39,422 nucleotides of DNA, taken from positions 1 to 39,422 of the IMG/VR virus record IMGVR_UViG_3300048927_000760. One strand, given 5' to 3'. This DNA comes from a virus. Below the pieces are notes generated by a model. It saw only the letters and a list, made by a program, of their open reading frames with translations. It was not told where the DNA came from and did not search any database. The position numbers and the translations under genes are program-made. Positions 23,644 to 31,271 of this stretch are shown piece by piece. The first letter of the stretch is position 1. Every line of letters begins with the position of its first letter.

Positions 23644-23976
23644 CTAATTTGTCTCCACTTTCACTGAAACCGTGGACACGCCCGCATTTGAGGGCTTCGG
23701 AAGCCCTCCAGGGAACAGCTCATGCAGCTTTGAGCGCGATACCTCAAACTCAGCCATCACTTTTTTCACTGAATTTCCCCGCTCCAATGCGCTCTTGATC
23801 AGAGCCAATGGGTAGCTTCGCTGGGCGGCGGGAAAATAGGGCTGTTCACCTGCGAAGCAACGCATCACTGATTCCACGAACGGTCGCGCCATAGCCTCGC
23901 TGATCCCGATGTCCTCGCGCATCTTGCCCAGGATACGCGCGCGCAGCTGCTCTTCTGTTTCCTTTCGCCGGGCCAT
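23644..23976 (-). CDS. helix-turn-helix protein between terL and gpW
   Basis: A 110-residue protein starting at ATG 23976 in TGATG overlap with the terL stop. The N-terminal half is helical and charged (ARRKETEEQLRARILGKMREDIGI). Residues 45-90 carry a helix-turn-helix-like pattern (LALIKSALERGNSVKKVMAEFEVSRSKLHELFPGG), in which GNSVKKVMAEFEVSRSKLHEL fits turn and recognition helix. It is broadly similar to Mor-type late activators, but I cannot claim that family. It may be a DNA-binding packaging accessory or a late regulator made with the terminase. About 60 noncoding bases separate its stop from the gpW start. Confidence 0.7.
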   Translation of the reverse strand: MARRKETEEQLRARILGKMREDIGISEAMARPFVESVMRCFAGEQPYFPAAQRSYPLALIKSALERGNSVKKVMAEFEVSRSKLHELFPGGLPKPSNAGVSTVSVKVETN

Positions 23977-26060
23977 CAGAACCCCCATCCATCGCGCGCC
24001 GCGATGCCTGCCGATCGCGGCGGAGTCACAGACGCCTGCGGCTTGGCCGGGGCAACAGGAATAGAGCCGGCCACCAATGTTTCACGGGAATCCGAAGTCT
24101 GATCAAAGAGCCCTTGCGACACCGGGTGATACTGTTCCTCGAGCGCAGCCCATTGCGAGTCGCGAATCACGTCCGCCTTCACCGCCGGCGCGAGCGAGGC
24201 CCAGATGGCATAGACGACGGTATCCAGCTCTTCGTTCCTTGCTCCCTTCGGCTTGATCCATGCACCCGCGTCCTGATCGAAGTACTCCACCGTCAAGCCC
24301 TTGAAGTAGCGGGCCGGCAACGCGCCCGGATCGGGGTTAAGCGGGTCGTGCACTTCATCGCCCCGGCCACCAGGGAAGCGCAGCATACGCACCGAGAGGT
24401 TTTCGTCTGCCCCTTCCCGCTCCGCCTCATCCTTTGCACCCAGCGCGGCCGTCAGCCAGCCGTAGACCATGTGTTTAAGCACGGACGTGCCGACACCCCA
24501 CACACCAATGCTGCGGGCGACGGTCTTTTCGCGGTGGTTGACCTCGGTTTTAGCTGGGCGGTAGACGGCGCGATCCGATTTCTTCTCGGCGCGACCACGC
24601 ACCAAGTAGACGGCCTGCTTGATGAAGCCAAGCGGAGTTTCGATCATTCGGTTGGAGCCAGAGTTGCCCACCACCTTCTTGACGAACTGCGCCACGGTCT
24701 CGGTCCAGTTACCGCCGTCCAGTGCTGCCGCAGAAATGCCCATCTCAATTCCTTTCACTGTGCGCCACGTTCCCTTCAGGTATTCATCCAGCGCGTCATA
24801 CGTTTCCAGGATCGTTGGATCCAAGTCGATTACCGCGTAGTCCACAACCCAACGCCGCTGTCCGCGACCGGTGGCGATCACCTGGACCTCAGCGCGGTCG
24901 TGCTGGAAGTCCACGCCAGCCGTGAGCACCAGTCCACCAGTCGGCACGATGCCCCTGTGCACACCCGGCTCGGCCAGCTTCGCTACCTCCTCAGAATCCT
25001 GCTGCTGCCGCTCGCCTTCGAAGGGGAGACCCAGTTTGAGGTTGTAGAAGCCAGCCATCTTGTTCGGATCGCGATCGGCCTCCGCCTTCGCGTCAGCCAG
25101 ATCCTTCCACGACGGCCCCAGACCCAAGGGCGCATAAGCGGCCCATGCGTGGAAGCTGCGGTGATAGGGGTCGGCCGCAGGGTTCGTCGGCTTCCAGTAC
25201 GCGGTGCCGCCGAAACCCCGCTCCGCCAGCATGGTGTCCTTGTGATGCTCTTGGATCACACAGCCGCTCACCTCGCAGGCGAACGTCCCGTCAGGCTGCA
25301 GGCGCTCCACGTCGAGCGTCTGCTCACCGCCACATTCAGGACACTGGACAACGTAGACGCACATGTCTCCTGCTTGGTAACCGGCCTCAATGGCGCTGGC
25401 ACCTGCGATCGTCGGGGTGCAGGCGCGATAGACCTTGCCGCGGTCGCCGTAGGAGCTAGCGCGCGCCTCCAACTGTTGATCGGCCGGCCCCTGTCCGCCC
25501 AGGTCCTTCGGGTATTCGTCCACCTCATCCATGAAGATGTAGCGAGCGGTGCGCTGGCGCAGCTGGTTGCTGGAGTTGGCCCAGATTGCCCACAGCGTGC
25601 CACCTGGGAAGTGCTTCTCCAGGGTGTTGTCTGTAGCGAACTTGGCGCGCAGCTCGGGCATTTCTTGCACCGCCGGATCAAACTTCGACAGCACCCAGCT
25701 GCGGGCAAGGTCTTTTACTGGCTGCGCCACAATCATCGAGTCTGAGCCGCGATCAACCACATACCCGGTCCAGTTGATGCCGATCTCAGTGGCACCGATC
25801 TGGGCTGACTTCATGAAGTCGACGATGCGGACCGGCGAATGGTCGCTCAGGCAATCCATGATCTCGCGGAGGATCGGGTTGCGAGCCGTGCGCCACTCAC
25901 CGGGCTCGGCGCCCGCGCCCTTGGCGATGACCCGGTTTGCGTCGGCCCATTCGCTGACCGTCTGCCGCGGCGGCAGGGTCCAGGCCTTCTCCCAAGCGGA
26001 GCAAACGACGCTCTGCGGGTCTGCGAGCACCACATCATGCGCAATCAGGCCCAGGCTCAT
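23976..26060 (-). CDS. terL: terminase large subunit, GpA family
   Basis: A 694-residue DNA-packaging motor ATPase and nuclease. The N-terminal ATPase has the lambda GpA-type P-loop variant KSAQIGATE (84-92), a Walker B/catalytic YIFMDEVDEYP (174-184), and QLRQRTARYIF preceding it as usual. A zinc-binding insert has paired Cys (Cys241, Cys244, Cys263, Cys268). The nuclease domain begins around TAGVDFQHDRAEVQVIATG, with acidic residues placed as in the family. Length is close to lambda gpA (641) and its relatives. It overlaps terS by ATGA and the HTH gene by TGATG. GpA-type terminases generally act at cos sites, giving cohesive ends. Confidence 0.97.
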   Translation of the reverse strand: MSLGLIAHDVVLADPQSVVCSAWEKAWTLPPRQTVSEWADANRVIAKGAGAEPGEWRTARNPILREIMDCLSDHSPVRIVDFMKSAQIGATEIGINWTGYVVDRGSDSMIVAQPVKDLARSWVLSKFDPAVQEMPELRAKFATDNTLEKHFPGGTLWAIWANSSNQLRQRTARYIFMDEVDEYPKDLGGQGPADQQLEARASSYGDRGKVYRACTPTIAGASAIEAGYQAGDMCVYVVQCPECGGEQTLDVERLQPDGTFACEVSGCVIQEHHKDTMLAERGFGGTAYWKPTNPAADPYHRSFHAWAAYAPLGLGPSWKDLADAKAEADRDPNKMAGFYNLKLGLPFEGERQQQDSEEVAKLAEPGVHRGIVPTGGLVLTAGVDFQHDRAEVQVIATGRGQRRWVVDYAVIDLDPTILETYDALDEYLKGTWRTVKGIEMGISAAALDGGNWTETVAQFVKKVVGNSGSNRMIETPLGFIKQAVYLVRGRAEKKSDRAVYRPAKTEVNHREKTVARSIGVWGVGTSVLKHMVYGWLTAALGAKDEAEREGADENLSVRMLRFPGGRGDEVHDPLNPDPGALPARYFKGLTVEYFDQDAGAWIKPKGARNEELDTVVYAIWASLAPAVKADVIRDSQWAALEEQYHPVSQGLFDQTSDSRETLVAGSIPVAPAKPQASVTPPRSAGIAARDGWGF

Positions 26061-26626
26061 TCGGCGGCCTGCTGCTGCGGGGCGGACTCAGCCGAGGCCC
26101 CAGTTACAAGCGCCTGGGCATCCTTCTGCATCTTCTCGGCGATCTTGCGAATCTCATCCTCTAGCATCGCCTCTACCTTGCGAGGCTCGCTCTCTGCGGC
26201 CAGCTGCGACCGCAGCCTGCTCGGCAGGTTCATCATGCTGTTGAGCGCCTGGCGCACCAAGGTGAACACAGCGCGCTCCACGCCCTTCGTGCGTGTCAGC
26301 TCGTTCGTTTGCTCGCCCAGCTCCAGCTCTGCCAACCGTGCTCGCGCCAGCCGTTCGCGGCGCACCGCTTCCTGCACGCTCGGACCGCCGGAGGCGGGAA
26401 AAGCGCCACCAGTAGGGGCAGTTGGGCTTTCGACGCCGGGCGTACGATCACCGCCACGCAGCGGGTGGGTCAGATCATTCAGCAGGGCGTCGCTTGCCTG
26501 GACGCGGATCGCCTTGCCATCGCAGATCAACTTGCCCTCACGGCGCATCCGGCGGATGTACGAATCGCTGACCTTGCGGTGCACCGCGTACTCGGCGACG
26601 GACATCAGGTCGGTTCCGGAACTCAT
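26057..26626 (-). CDS. terS: terminase small subunit (Nu1-like)
   Basis: A 189-residue DNA-recognition subunit for packaging. The ATG at 26626 has a strong GGAGG ribosome-binding site six bases upstream, so the longer 215-residue reading is rejected. Residues 5-45 form a winged-helix pattern (DLMSVAEYAVHRKVSDSYIRRMRREGKL, then CDGKAIRVQ), like the Nu1 DNA-binding domain. A Pro/Gly-rich linker follows (55-85). The C-terminal half is a charged helical assembly domain (EAVRRERLARARLAELELGE, VFTLVRQALNSMMNLPSRLRSQL) that should bind TerL. It is the first gene of the late operon. Upstream repeats at 26612-26665 and 26835-27050 are candidate binding sites for it. Confidence 0.9.
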   Translation of the reverse strand: MSSGTDLMSVAEYAVHRKVSDSYIRRMRREGKLICDGKAIRVQASDALLNDLTHPLRGGDRTPGVESPTAPTGGAFPASGGPSVQEAVRRERLARARLAELELGEQTNELTRTKGVERAVFTLVRQALNSMMNLPSRLRSQLAAESEPRKVEAMLEDEIRKIAEKMQKDAQALVTGASAESAPQQQAAE

Positions 26627-26665
26627 TCGGAACCTCCGTGTTCCATCGGAACCAAACTTGGAACC
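26612..26665. repeat. GGAAC/GTTCC repeat cluster over the terS start
   Basis: Six copies of a five-base core in both orientations lie within 54 bases: GGTTCC 26612-26617, GGAAC 26618-26622, GGAACC 26629-26634, GTTCC 26640-26644, GGAACC 26648-26653 and GGAACC 26660-26665. They cover the terS ribosome-binding site and first codons. Possible roles are an operator for terS/late expression or a TerS binding site. Confidence 0.55.
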
Positions 26666-27046
26666 CGAAACATGCACGAGCATTGCGCGCTTGGTTGCCC
26701 GCAATTCCCAAGGTCCAGGAGGACCCGCGCCGAGGCGGCCTGACCGCGGGCCCCGCGCCCGGCTGCCGGCCCGATGCCGTGTGGATTCGCGTGGAACATC
26801 CCGCCCGTCCTTACCGTCCCGACCATCGATGGGAGGTCTGGACAGCGCGAACCCTTGGGGCTGTTGAGTTGTCCTAAATGTCCAGACTGTCCATACCTGT
26901 TGAGAGGTTTTGAGATTGGTTTGATGGGGTGGTCTTCCATGTACACGCGCGCGAAAAGGTCTGGACAGTCGGGACGGCCTTGCGTCGCAAGGGGCGAGGT
27001 CTGGTCAATGGTTAGGACAGGTCCGGACGATCCTGCCGAGGTCTGG
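26627..27046. other. noncoding interval upstream of terS, candidate cos region
   Basis: No convincing gene occupies these 420 bases. They separate the early VapE gene from terS, the position of cos in lambdoid phages. The stretch contains phased repeats of TG(T/A)CCAGACC (26835-27050), the GGAAC cluster at its left edge, and a perfect 7-1-7 dyad CCTTGCG-T-CGCAAGG (26978-26992) that could be a cleavage site. A relatively AT-rich portion (about 26895-26940) lies between the repeats. The promoter for the late operon is probably here too, but no good -35/-10 pair stands out. An open frame on the minus strand crosses it, but it lacks a ribosome-binding site and has a low-complexity product. Confidence 0.55.
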
Positions 27047-27050
27047 TCAG
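26835..27050. repeat. phased TG(T/A)CCAGACC repeats
   Basis: Read on the minus strand, TGTCCAGACC or TGACCAGACC occurs at 27050-27040, 27007-26998, 26967-26958 and 26845-26835. An inverted copy lies at 26879-26892 and a weaker relative (GTCCGGACC/TGTCC) at 27015-27028. Direct-copy spacings are about 42, 40 and 123 bases, i.e. one, one and three times about 41. Such phasing places copies on the same face of the helix. The last repeat touches the very end of the VapE gene. Confidence 0.6.
26978..26992. repeat. perfect 15-base dyad in candidate cos region
   Basis: CCTTGCG (26978-26984) and CGCAAGG (26986-26992) are exact inverted repeats around a single T. With a central spacer of one base this is a protein-binding or cleavage dyad rather than a stable RNA hairpin. 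In lambda-like cos sites the nicking site (cosN) has rotational symmetry and is flanked by terminase-binding repeats, as seen here. The assignment is only a candidate. Confidence 0.4.
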
Positions 27051-28471
27051 AAGTCAGGGCCATCGCCCACCTCCGCATGCTTGCCCTGGCTGCCGCCCGC
27101 CTTGCCTTGGCTGGCGCTCGCCATCCAGTCATCGACAGATTCGCCAACCCGAAACCATCGGGGCTCACGTCCACCCTCGGGCCAGCGCCGCCTGGCGCTC
27201 TCCCAACCCAGCGTTTTCATGATTGCCGCCACACGCATCTGCTCAGGCCTGCCGTGCTTACCTGCATCCAGCCCAATCGCGAAGGTCAACAGGTCATCGG
27301 TGGTAGCCCAGCCGAGCCTCGTAGCCATTTGCAGGCGTGTCGGATACTTGGACGTATCGGCTCGCATCTCCACCCACGCCTCCACCCTGCCCTCCCAGCT
27401 GTCGCCTACGTACCGCGCGGCCTGCTCTTCCTTGGCGTCCTCGGGCAGCACCCAGAAGTCGAAGCCACCCTCAAACAGTTGGACGGCCTCAGCCCACAGC
27501 TGATCGCGCTGTTCGGTAATCAAGTCGATGCGCACTTGCCCCTCCGTCCTGACCGGCAGGAAGCGCCGGCCACCCGTCGGATCGCGCAGATACTGATGTT
27601 CATTGGTCGTACCGGTGAGTACGCACTCGCGCCTGTACGAGCGAGGGACGCGGTCGTATGGCGCTCTGAACTTGTCGACGCGCCTGGTGATGGCGGTCTT
27701 TACGCTGGTCACGTCCGCCTTGGAGAAGGAGTCCATCTCGCCGATCTCCACCCCCCAAGCGCCTTGGATCACCTGGTAGAAGTCCTTTCCGCTGGGCGAC
27801 TCGCTGGTCTCGACGAACCACTGGCTCCCGAAGATTGCCCGCAAGCCGCTGGACTTCTGCTTGCCCTGCTCGCCTTCGAGCACCAGCATGAAGTCAACCT
27901 GCGCGCCGACAAATGGCTGCTTCGGATCTACCCAGAGCAACCGCGCCACGGCACTCGCCATGAAACACTGCGCTGCGCGCCGGCTATATGCATTGTCCGG
28001 CGCACCGAACATAGCCGTGAGCATCTGCTCAACGCGAGGCACTCCATCCCACTCAAGTGCGATGAGGTATTCACGGATGGGATGGCGCCTGTAGCGCCGC
28101 GCCACAGCGATCACCGCCTTGAGCACTAGGTCGTCGCTGCACTTCATCCGGTACCGATCCGGGTGCTGCAGCCACGCGGAGAGCTCATACGCATCCGTGT
28201 CAATGAACTCTTCCCGGCTACCCCCACTCCACGGCGGATCCCGCTCAAGCTTCACCTGGTTGCTGGAGTCGTTGAGCCAGAACAGTTTTGCCAGGCGCTC
28301 ATCGTTCTCCATGATCAGGATCAGGTTGTGGAGCGTCCCCTCAACGTTATGGTCGCGGTTGAACGTCAGGTTGTCCTTCCATGCTTCCGGATCCACCCCA
28401 CCACCGCCTGGCGGCGGCGCACCGCGGCCACCATCGACCACGGTCAATCTCTTACGCTTGGGCTCTGTCAT
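27047..28471 (-). CDS. VapE-family P-loop replication ATPase
   Basis: A 474-residue protein of the virulence-associated-E family, phage/satellite ATPases that act as replicative helicases or helicase-like initiators. A Walker A GEQGKQKS (200-207) and Walker B region VEIGEMD (241-247) are visible. They are followed by the family segment VTSVKTAITRRVDKFRAPYDRVPRSYRRECVLTGTTNE, where the TGTTNE sensor motif and Arg residues are typical. A RFLPVRTEG strand comes next. The N-terminal 30 residues are a Gly/Pro tail of no known role. It begins in ATGA overlap with a 61-residue gene and lies directly downstream of the primase, so primase and ATPase probably work together in phage DNA replication. Confidence 0.92.
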   Translation of the reverse strand: MTEPKRKRLTVVDGGRGAPPPGGGGVDPEAWKDNLTFNRDHNVEGTLHNLILIMENDERLAKLFWLNDSSNQVKLERDPPWSGGSREEFIDTDAYELSAWLQHPDRYRMKCSDDLVLKAVIAVARRYRRHPIREYLIALEWDGVPRVEQMLTAMFGAPDNAYSRRAAQCFMASAVARLLWVDPKQPFVGAQVDFMLVLEGEQGKQKSSGLRAIFGSQWFVETSESPSGKDFYQVIQGAWGVEIGEMDSFSKADVTSVKTAITRRVDKFRAPYDRVPRSYRRECVLTGTTNEHQYLRDPTGGRRFLPVRTEGQVRIDLITEQRDQLWAEAVQLFEGGFDFWVLPEDAKEEQAARYVGDSWEGRVEAWVEMRADTSKYPTRLQMATRLGWATTDDLLTFAIGLDAGKHGRPEQMRVAAIMKTLGWESARRRWPEGGREPRWFRVGESVDDWMASASQGKAGGSQGKHAEVGDGPDF

Positions 28472-28653
28472 CCCCGTACTGCCTTTTCATGTCCTCGCGC
28501 GATGCGCAGGTACGCCTTCGCACGCTCGCGGCGAATAGCGCGCGAGGATTCGTAAGGGTTCTCGATGGCCGCTTTAGCAGCGAGGCGATATAGCCGTGCC
28601 AGCTCCCGATCTGAGTATTTGATGCGTTCCAACAGGCGGCCGTTACGTGACAT
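28468..28653 (-). CDS. small helical basic protein of the replication operon
   Basis: A 61-residue, strongly basic and helical protein (NGRLLERIKYSDRELARLYRLAAKAAIENPYESSRAIRRERAKAYLRIARG). The ATG at 28653 lies inside the last 11 bases of the primase gene and the stop overlaps the VapE start (ATGA), so it is bracketed by coupled genes. No domain is recognised. Its charge suggests nucleic-acid binding, and its position suggests an accessory role in replication. Confidence 0.68.
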   Translation of the reverse strand: MSRNGRLLERIKYSDRELARLYRLAAKAAIENPYESSRAIRRERAKAYLRIARGHEKAVRG

Positions 28654-29701
28654 CGGGTGCCACCACATTCAGTTCGACGACTCGGTTGGCCGCCCACGCT
28701 GCGAGCTGCCGCGGCGTCCATTTGTCCAGCTCGAGTGCGTCAGCGATATCCCAACCGTCGGGCTGCCCGCTTACGTCGATCATCCGGATCGACTTCGCCC
28801 CAGCGCGTGCGCAGAGCTGCGCCACGCCCGGGACATAGTGGCCAGCGTCGTTGTGCCAGCCAAGCATTGCCTTCCGGCCTGCCGGGTCTGCGTCGGGCCA
28901 CAGCACGACATCGCGGCCTGCCACTGGCGACCAATCGGACTTGCCGACGGCGTTTCCGCCGCCGGCCCAGGTCACTGCGGCGTACCCCGCCCACGCGCCA
29001 GCGCCAGCCGCGCGACATTTTTCGCCTTCAGGGATCAGTACTGGCGCATCCGGCTTGGCCGCAAGCGCGTCCAGACCGCACAGAGGGCGCGGTGTTGGGA
29101 ACTTGACCAGGCACCACTGCTGCTGCCCGTCAGGACCGACACACCACGTCACCTGCGGCGTCCACTTCTTGAGCTTCTGCGAAGACTGCTCGACGAACTC
29201 GCAGCGCAGAACGTACCCAAGCAGGCGCCCTTCGGCGTCGCGGTAGGCGTCCACCCGCGTCGGCTTCATTCGGCGGAGCTTCCCGTTCTTCGGGTTCCAG
29301 ATCGGTACAGTCCATTCCTCGCCGACCATCAGCGGCGGCACGGCTTCCGGGACCGGCAGGAGGGGCACCCAGTTCACCTGCAGAGGCTGTTCCACCGCCT
29401 TTCGGACGCCCGGAGAGGCGGGCGCGAACTCATTGCCGCCCAGCTGCGCACACGCTTCCTTGAAATCGAGACCCGTGATCTTCTGGATGAAACCAATGGC
29501 GTCACCGTGTGCGCCGCAGCCGAAGCAATGGAAGAAGCCCTTGAGAGGGTTGACGGTGAAGCTGGGCGATCCTTCCTCGTGAAAAGGGCACAAGCCAGTG
29601 AATTCCCGGCCCGCTCGTCGCAGTTTGACGTAACGGCCGACTACTTCATCCAGCTCAACAGAATTCTTGATTTTGTCCACGTCGATTGTGCGAGTGCTCA
29701 C
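28643..29701 (-). CDS. phage DNA primase: CHC2 zinc finger plus TOPRIM
   Basis: A 352-residue protein that should synthesise RNA primers for phage replication. The N-terminal CHC2-type zinc finger is complete: CPFHEEGSPSF with Cys38 and His41, then CFGCGAHGD with Cys59 and Cys62. A TOPRIM domain follows, with the Glu motif IPEGEK (223-228, Glu225) and the D-x-D motif WPDADPAG (268-275, Asp270, Asp272). The start is the GTG at 29701, which forms a GTGA overlap with the upstream 70-residue gene; the ATG 15 codons upstream lies inside that gene. No helicase domain is fused, and that function is probably supplied by the VapE-type ATPase just downstream. Confidence 0.93.
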   Translation of the reverse strand: MSTRTIDVDKIKNSVELDEVVGRYVKLRRAGREFTGLCPFHEEGSPSFTVNPLKGFFHCFGCGAHGDAIGFIQKITGLDFKEACAQLGGNEFAPASPGVRKAVEQPLQVNWVPLLPVPEAVPPLMVGEEWTVPIWNPKNGKLRRMKPTRVDAYRDAEGRLLGYVLRCEFVEQSSQKLKKWTPQVTWCVGPDGQQQWCLVKFPTPRPLCGLDALAAKPDAPVLIPEGEKCRAAGAGAWAGYAAVTWAGGGNAVGKSDWSPVAGRDVVLWPDADPAGRKAMLGWHNDAGHYVPGVAQLCARAGAKSIRMIDVSGQPDGWDIADALELDKWTPRQLAAWAANRVVELNVVAPDVT

Positions 29702-29910
29702 CGGCGCCCGCCCTCGCTCGGGGCACGCCGAGCCATCATGTTCCACTGCATGCGCAAGTAGTCAGCAATGCGCTCGCGGCAACCGACGCCGCCAGTGCAT
29801 ATACCGACATTCGGGCACTCAACTGGCAGTGCGTCGATCGCGGGCTTCCATTCGTGACGGGGTTTACGGCCAATTTCGATAGCCTGAAGAAGGCAGCAGC
29901 TCACGCCCAT
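29698..29910 (-). CDS. small Cys-rich protein of unknown function
   Basis: A 70-residue early protein. Cys residues at CPNVGIC and CRERI, plus CC near the N-terminus, suggest a possible small metal site, but the arrangement does not match a named zinc finger. A helical basic tail (RERIADYLRMQWNMMARRAPSEGGRR) follows. It overlaps the upstream gene by ten bases and the primase by GTGA, so it is clearly within the replication operon. No function can be given. Confidence 0.65.
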   Translation of the reverse strand: MGVSCCLLQAIEIGRKPRHEWKPAIDALPVECPNVGICTGGVGCRERIADYLRMQWNMMARRAPSEGGRR

Positions 29911-30077
29911 GACTTCCCCCCCAACTCCAGCTCGCGCTGGGCTGACGCCCTCAGTTCGTCCTCAAGGCGCAGGCGCTCACGCTCTGCCATCGCTTCATCT
30001 CCGACCAGGGCGGGCACAGCATCGGTAAGAGCCCGAGCTGCCTCTTCCATCGCACAACGGGCGGCAGCACTCATCAT
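29901..30077 (-). CDS. small helical protein of unknown function
   Basis: A 58-residue highly helical protein (AAARCAMEEAARALTDAVPALVGDEAMAERERLRLEDELRASAQREL). The tandem ATG at 30077/30074 follows GGAG, giving the best start. A GTG at 30131 overlapping the CII-like stop would give 76 residues and cannot be excluded. The product has a helix-turn-helix-free, coiled-coil-like composition. It overlaps the next gene by ten bases. Confidence 0.6.
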   Translation of the reverse strand: MMSAAARCAMEEAARALTDAVPALVGDEAMAERERLRLEDELRASAQRELELGGKSWA

Positions 30078-30123
30078 CCCTCTCCGCCTATTCCGTGCCC
30101 GGGACGTGTGAAAGGTAGCCACG

Positions 30124-30654
30124 TCATTCACGGCTCACCGCTTTCTTTGCCGCCCTGCAAGCGTTACGTTCCAAGCGGAAGCAAAGCGTGCGAATACTGC
30201 GCGCGAGGTCCTGCATTTCGTCGGCCTCGCTCACGCTGAGGTCGCCATCGGCCACGGCCGCCAGCGTCGTACCAGAAAGCCTTCCGGTCATCGCATGCAA
30301 CTGCAGCAGCTTGTTCTGCAAGGCGGCCAGTTCATTGGGCCAGCCGCCCTCCGGCGGCGGCGGAACGAAATCCACCATCAGGTTGAACTGACCGCCAAGC
30401 GAGGCGATCCAGTCGGTGGCAAGTTCGACGGTGTCGACGAACTGCTGCAGATACTCTGTAAGCATCTCCGCCATTTCCATCGATAGGGATTCGCCGGACA
30501 GGCCGCGTAGCTTCTTACGCAGGCTCTCGCCGGTGATGCTCTTGCCGCGGCGATCACTGAGGTAAGCCGCAGCTGCCTGGACATTGCCTGGTGCCAGGGA
30601 CACGGCGTTGTACATCGCATCCCGCCAGTAGAGGTCAGATCGCTGGCACGTCAT
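30124..30654 (-). CDS. phage regulatory protein CII (CP76) family
   Basis: A 176-residue DNA-binding regulator. The N-terminal segment (NAVSLAPGNVQAAAAYLSDRRGKSITGESLRKKLRGL) matches the pattern of the phage regulatory CII (CP76-like) family, in which a helix-turn-helix recognises DNA in the control region. SMEMAEMLTEYLQ follows, as in the family. The C-terminal half is helical and rich in Leu and charged residues and should oligomerise. A shorter start at Met14 is possible. It lies in the early leftward operon downstream of cro, the position of cII in lambda. It probably activates lysogeny or late functions; the direction of its effect is inferred. Confidence 0.8.
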   Translation of the reverse strand: MTCQRSDLYWRDAMYNAVSLAPGNVQAAAAYLSDRRGKSITGESLRKKLRGLSGESLSMEMAEMLTEYLQQFVDTVELATDWIASLGGQFNLMVDFVPPPPEGGWPNELAALQNKLLQLHAMTGRLSGTTLAAVADGDLSVSEADEMQDLARSIRTLCFRLERNACRAAKKAVSRE

Positions 30655-30842
30655 GCATCACCCCGAAATAGGCTGCATTTCATCGTTTCGCCATGCCCAG
30701 GGGCTGCAACAAGATGCAGGCCATGAGCGAAATCATCCTGTTCCAGCAACGCATGCGCTTCACCGCGCTGCGTACCTTCGACGCACAGCGGGGGTGCGGA
30801 GGGGTGGTGGCCGTCTTCTTCACGCCCGAGTGCCCTACCCAT
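30651..30842 (-). CDS. possible small gene between cro-operon ORF and CII-like gene
   Basis: A 63-codon frame that overlaps the preceding 64-residue gene by eight bases (ATGGGTAG) and the CII-like start by ATGA, the same coupling seen throughout this operon. The product (GREEDGHHPSAPPLCVEG and so on) is His/Gly-rich with no recognisable fold, and there is no ribosome-binding site of its own. An opposite-strand frame also covers the stretch. It may be real only as a translational bridge. Confidence 0.3.
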   Translation of the reverse strand: MGRALGREEDGHHPSAPPLCVEGTQRGEAHALLEQDDFAHGLHLVAAPGHGETMKCSLFRGDA

Positions 30843-31029
30843 GGGTCGCCACCTCCCACCAATGAAGCGGTCGCCCTGAGGCTTGTCTCTGCTGACGAAC
30901 CTGAGCCCAGGCCTCGGCGCTCAGCTCAGCGCCATCCGGGTGGCGGGTGACCAGGTCGTCAACCATGACCAACTCACCCACCTCGCCGTTCGTAAGGTCC
31001 GGATCCAGAGGAATTGATGTGCGGGTCAT
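30835..31029 (-). CDS. small acidic early protein of unknown function
   Basis: A 64-residue protein starting in ATGA overlap with the Cro-like stop. The N-terminal half is acidic and beta-like (TSIPLDPDLTNGEVGELVMVDDLVT). The second half is a helix (GAELSAEAWAQVRQQRQAS) followed by WWEV. No motif is recognised. Being the second gene of the leftward early operon suggests a role just after induction or infection. Confidence 0.62.
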   Translation of the reverse strand: MTRTSIPLDPDLTNGEVGELVMVDDLVTRHPDGAELSAEAWAQVRQQRQASGRPLHWWEVATHG

Positions 31030-31265
31030 GCCGCCTCTCCTGGCGGCCAGATGTCCGGGCGCAAGTCGCGGCGGGATACACCGCCGATGGCGGAATCCAT
31101 GGCAATTTTCGTTGACTCACGCTCGATGCTCTGCGCCAAAGCAGGGCTTGGCCTCTTGCCACGCCACCCCGTTGCGCATTGCCACAGGTAGCCCTCGGAT
31201 GCGCCGGTCAGTGCAGCCAGTCGGCGCTTCCGCTCAGGATCTGAAATGAAGGTTAGGAGGTCCAT
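31026..31265 (-). CDS. Cro-like regulator (YdaS/Cro type helix-turn-helix)
   Basis: A 79-residue DNA-binding protein. It has the short Cro/YdaS pattern: LLTFISDPERKRRLAALTGASEGYLWQCATGWRGKRPSPALAQSIERES. LAALTGASEGYLWQCAT forms the helix-turn-helix and the P-S-P-A-L-A-Q-S-I-E helix completes the fold. It is the first gene of the leftward early operon, divergent from the repressor. The ATG at 31265 is only seven bases from the end of the predicted -10 box and no ribosome-binding site is visible, so the message is probably leaderless. It should antagonise the repressor at the shared operators. Confidence 0.85.
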   Translation of the reverse strand: MDLLTFISDPERKRRLAALTGASEGYLWQCATGWRGKRPSPALAQSIERESTKIAMDSAIGGVSRRDLRPDIWPPGEAA

Positions 31266-31271
31266 GCGGGT

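Noticed and set aside
24114-25745. Plus-strand 543-codon frame opposite terL
   Set aside because: The minus strand encodes an unmistakable GpA terminase; the plus frame is a shadow.
26623-27174. Minus-strand frame through the interval upstream of terS
   Set aside because: No ribosome-binding site at any start, low-complexity product, and it runs into the VapE gene; the repeats explain the sequence better.
28452-28721. Alternative 89-codon frame overlapping the 61-residue gene
   Set aside because: Out of frame with the coupled gene that overlaps both primase and VapE; its product has no recognisable pattern.
30693-30950. Plus-strand frame opposite the start of the leftward operon
   Set aside because: No ribosome-binding site and it opposes coupled minus-strand genes; unconvincing product.
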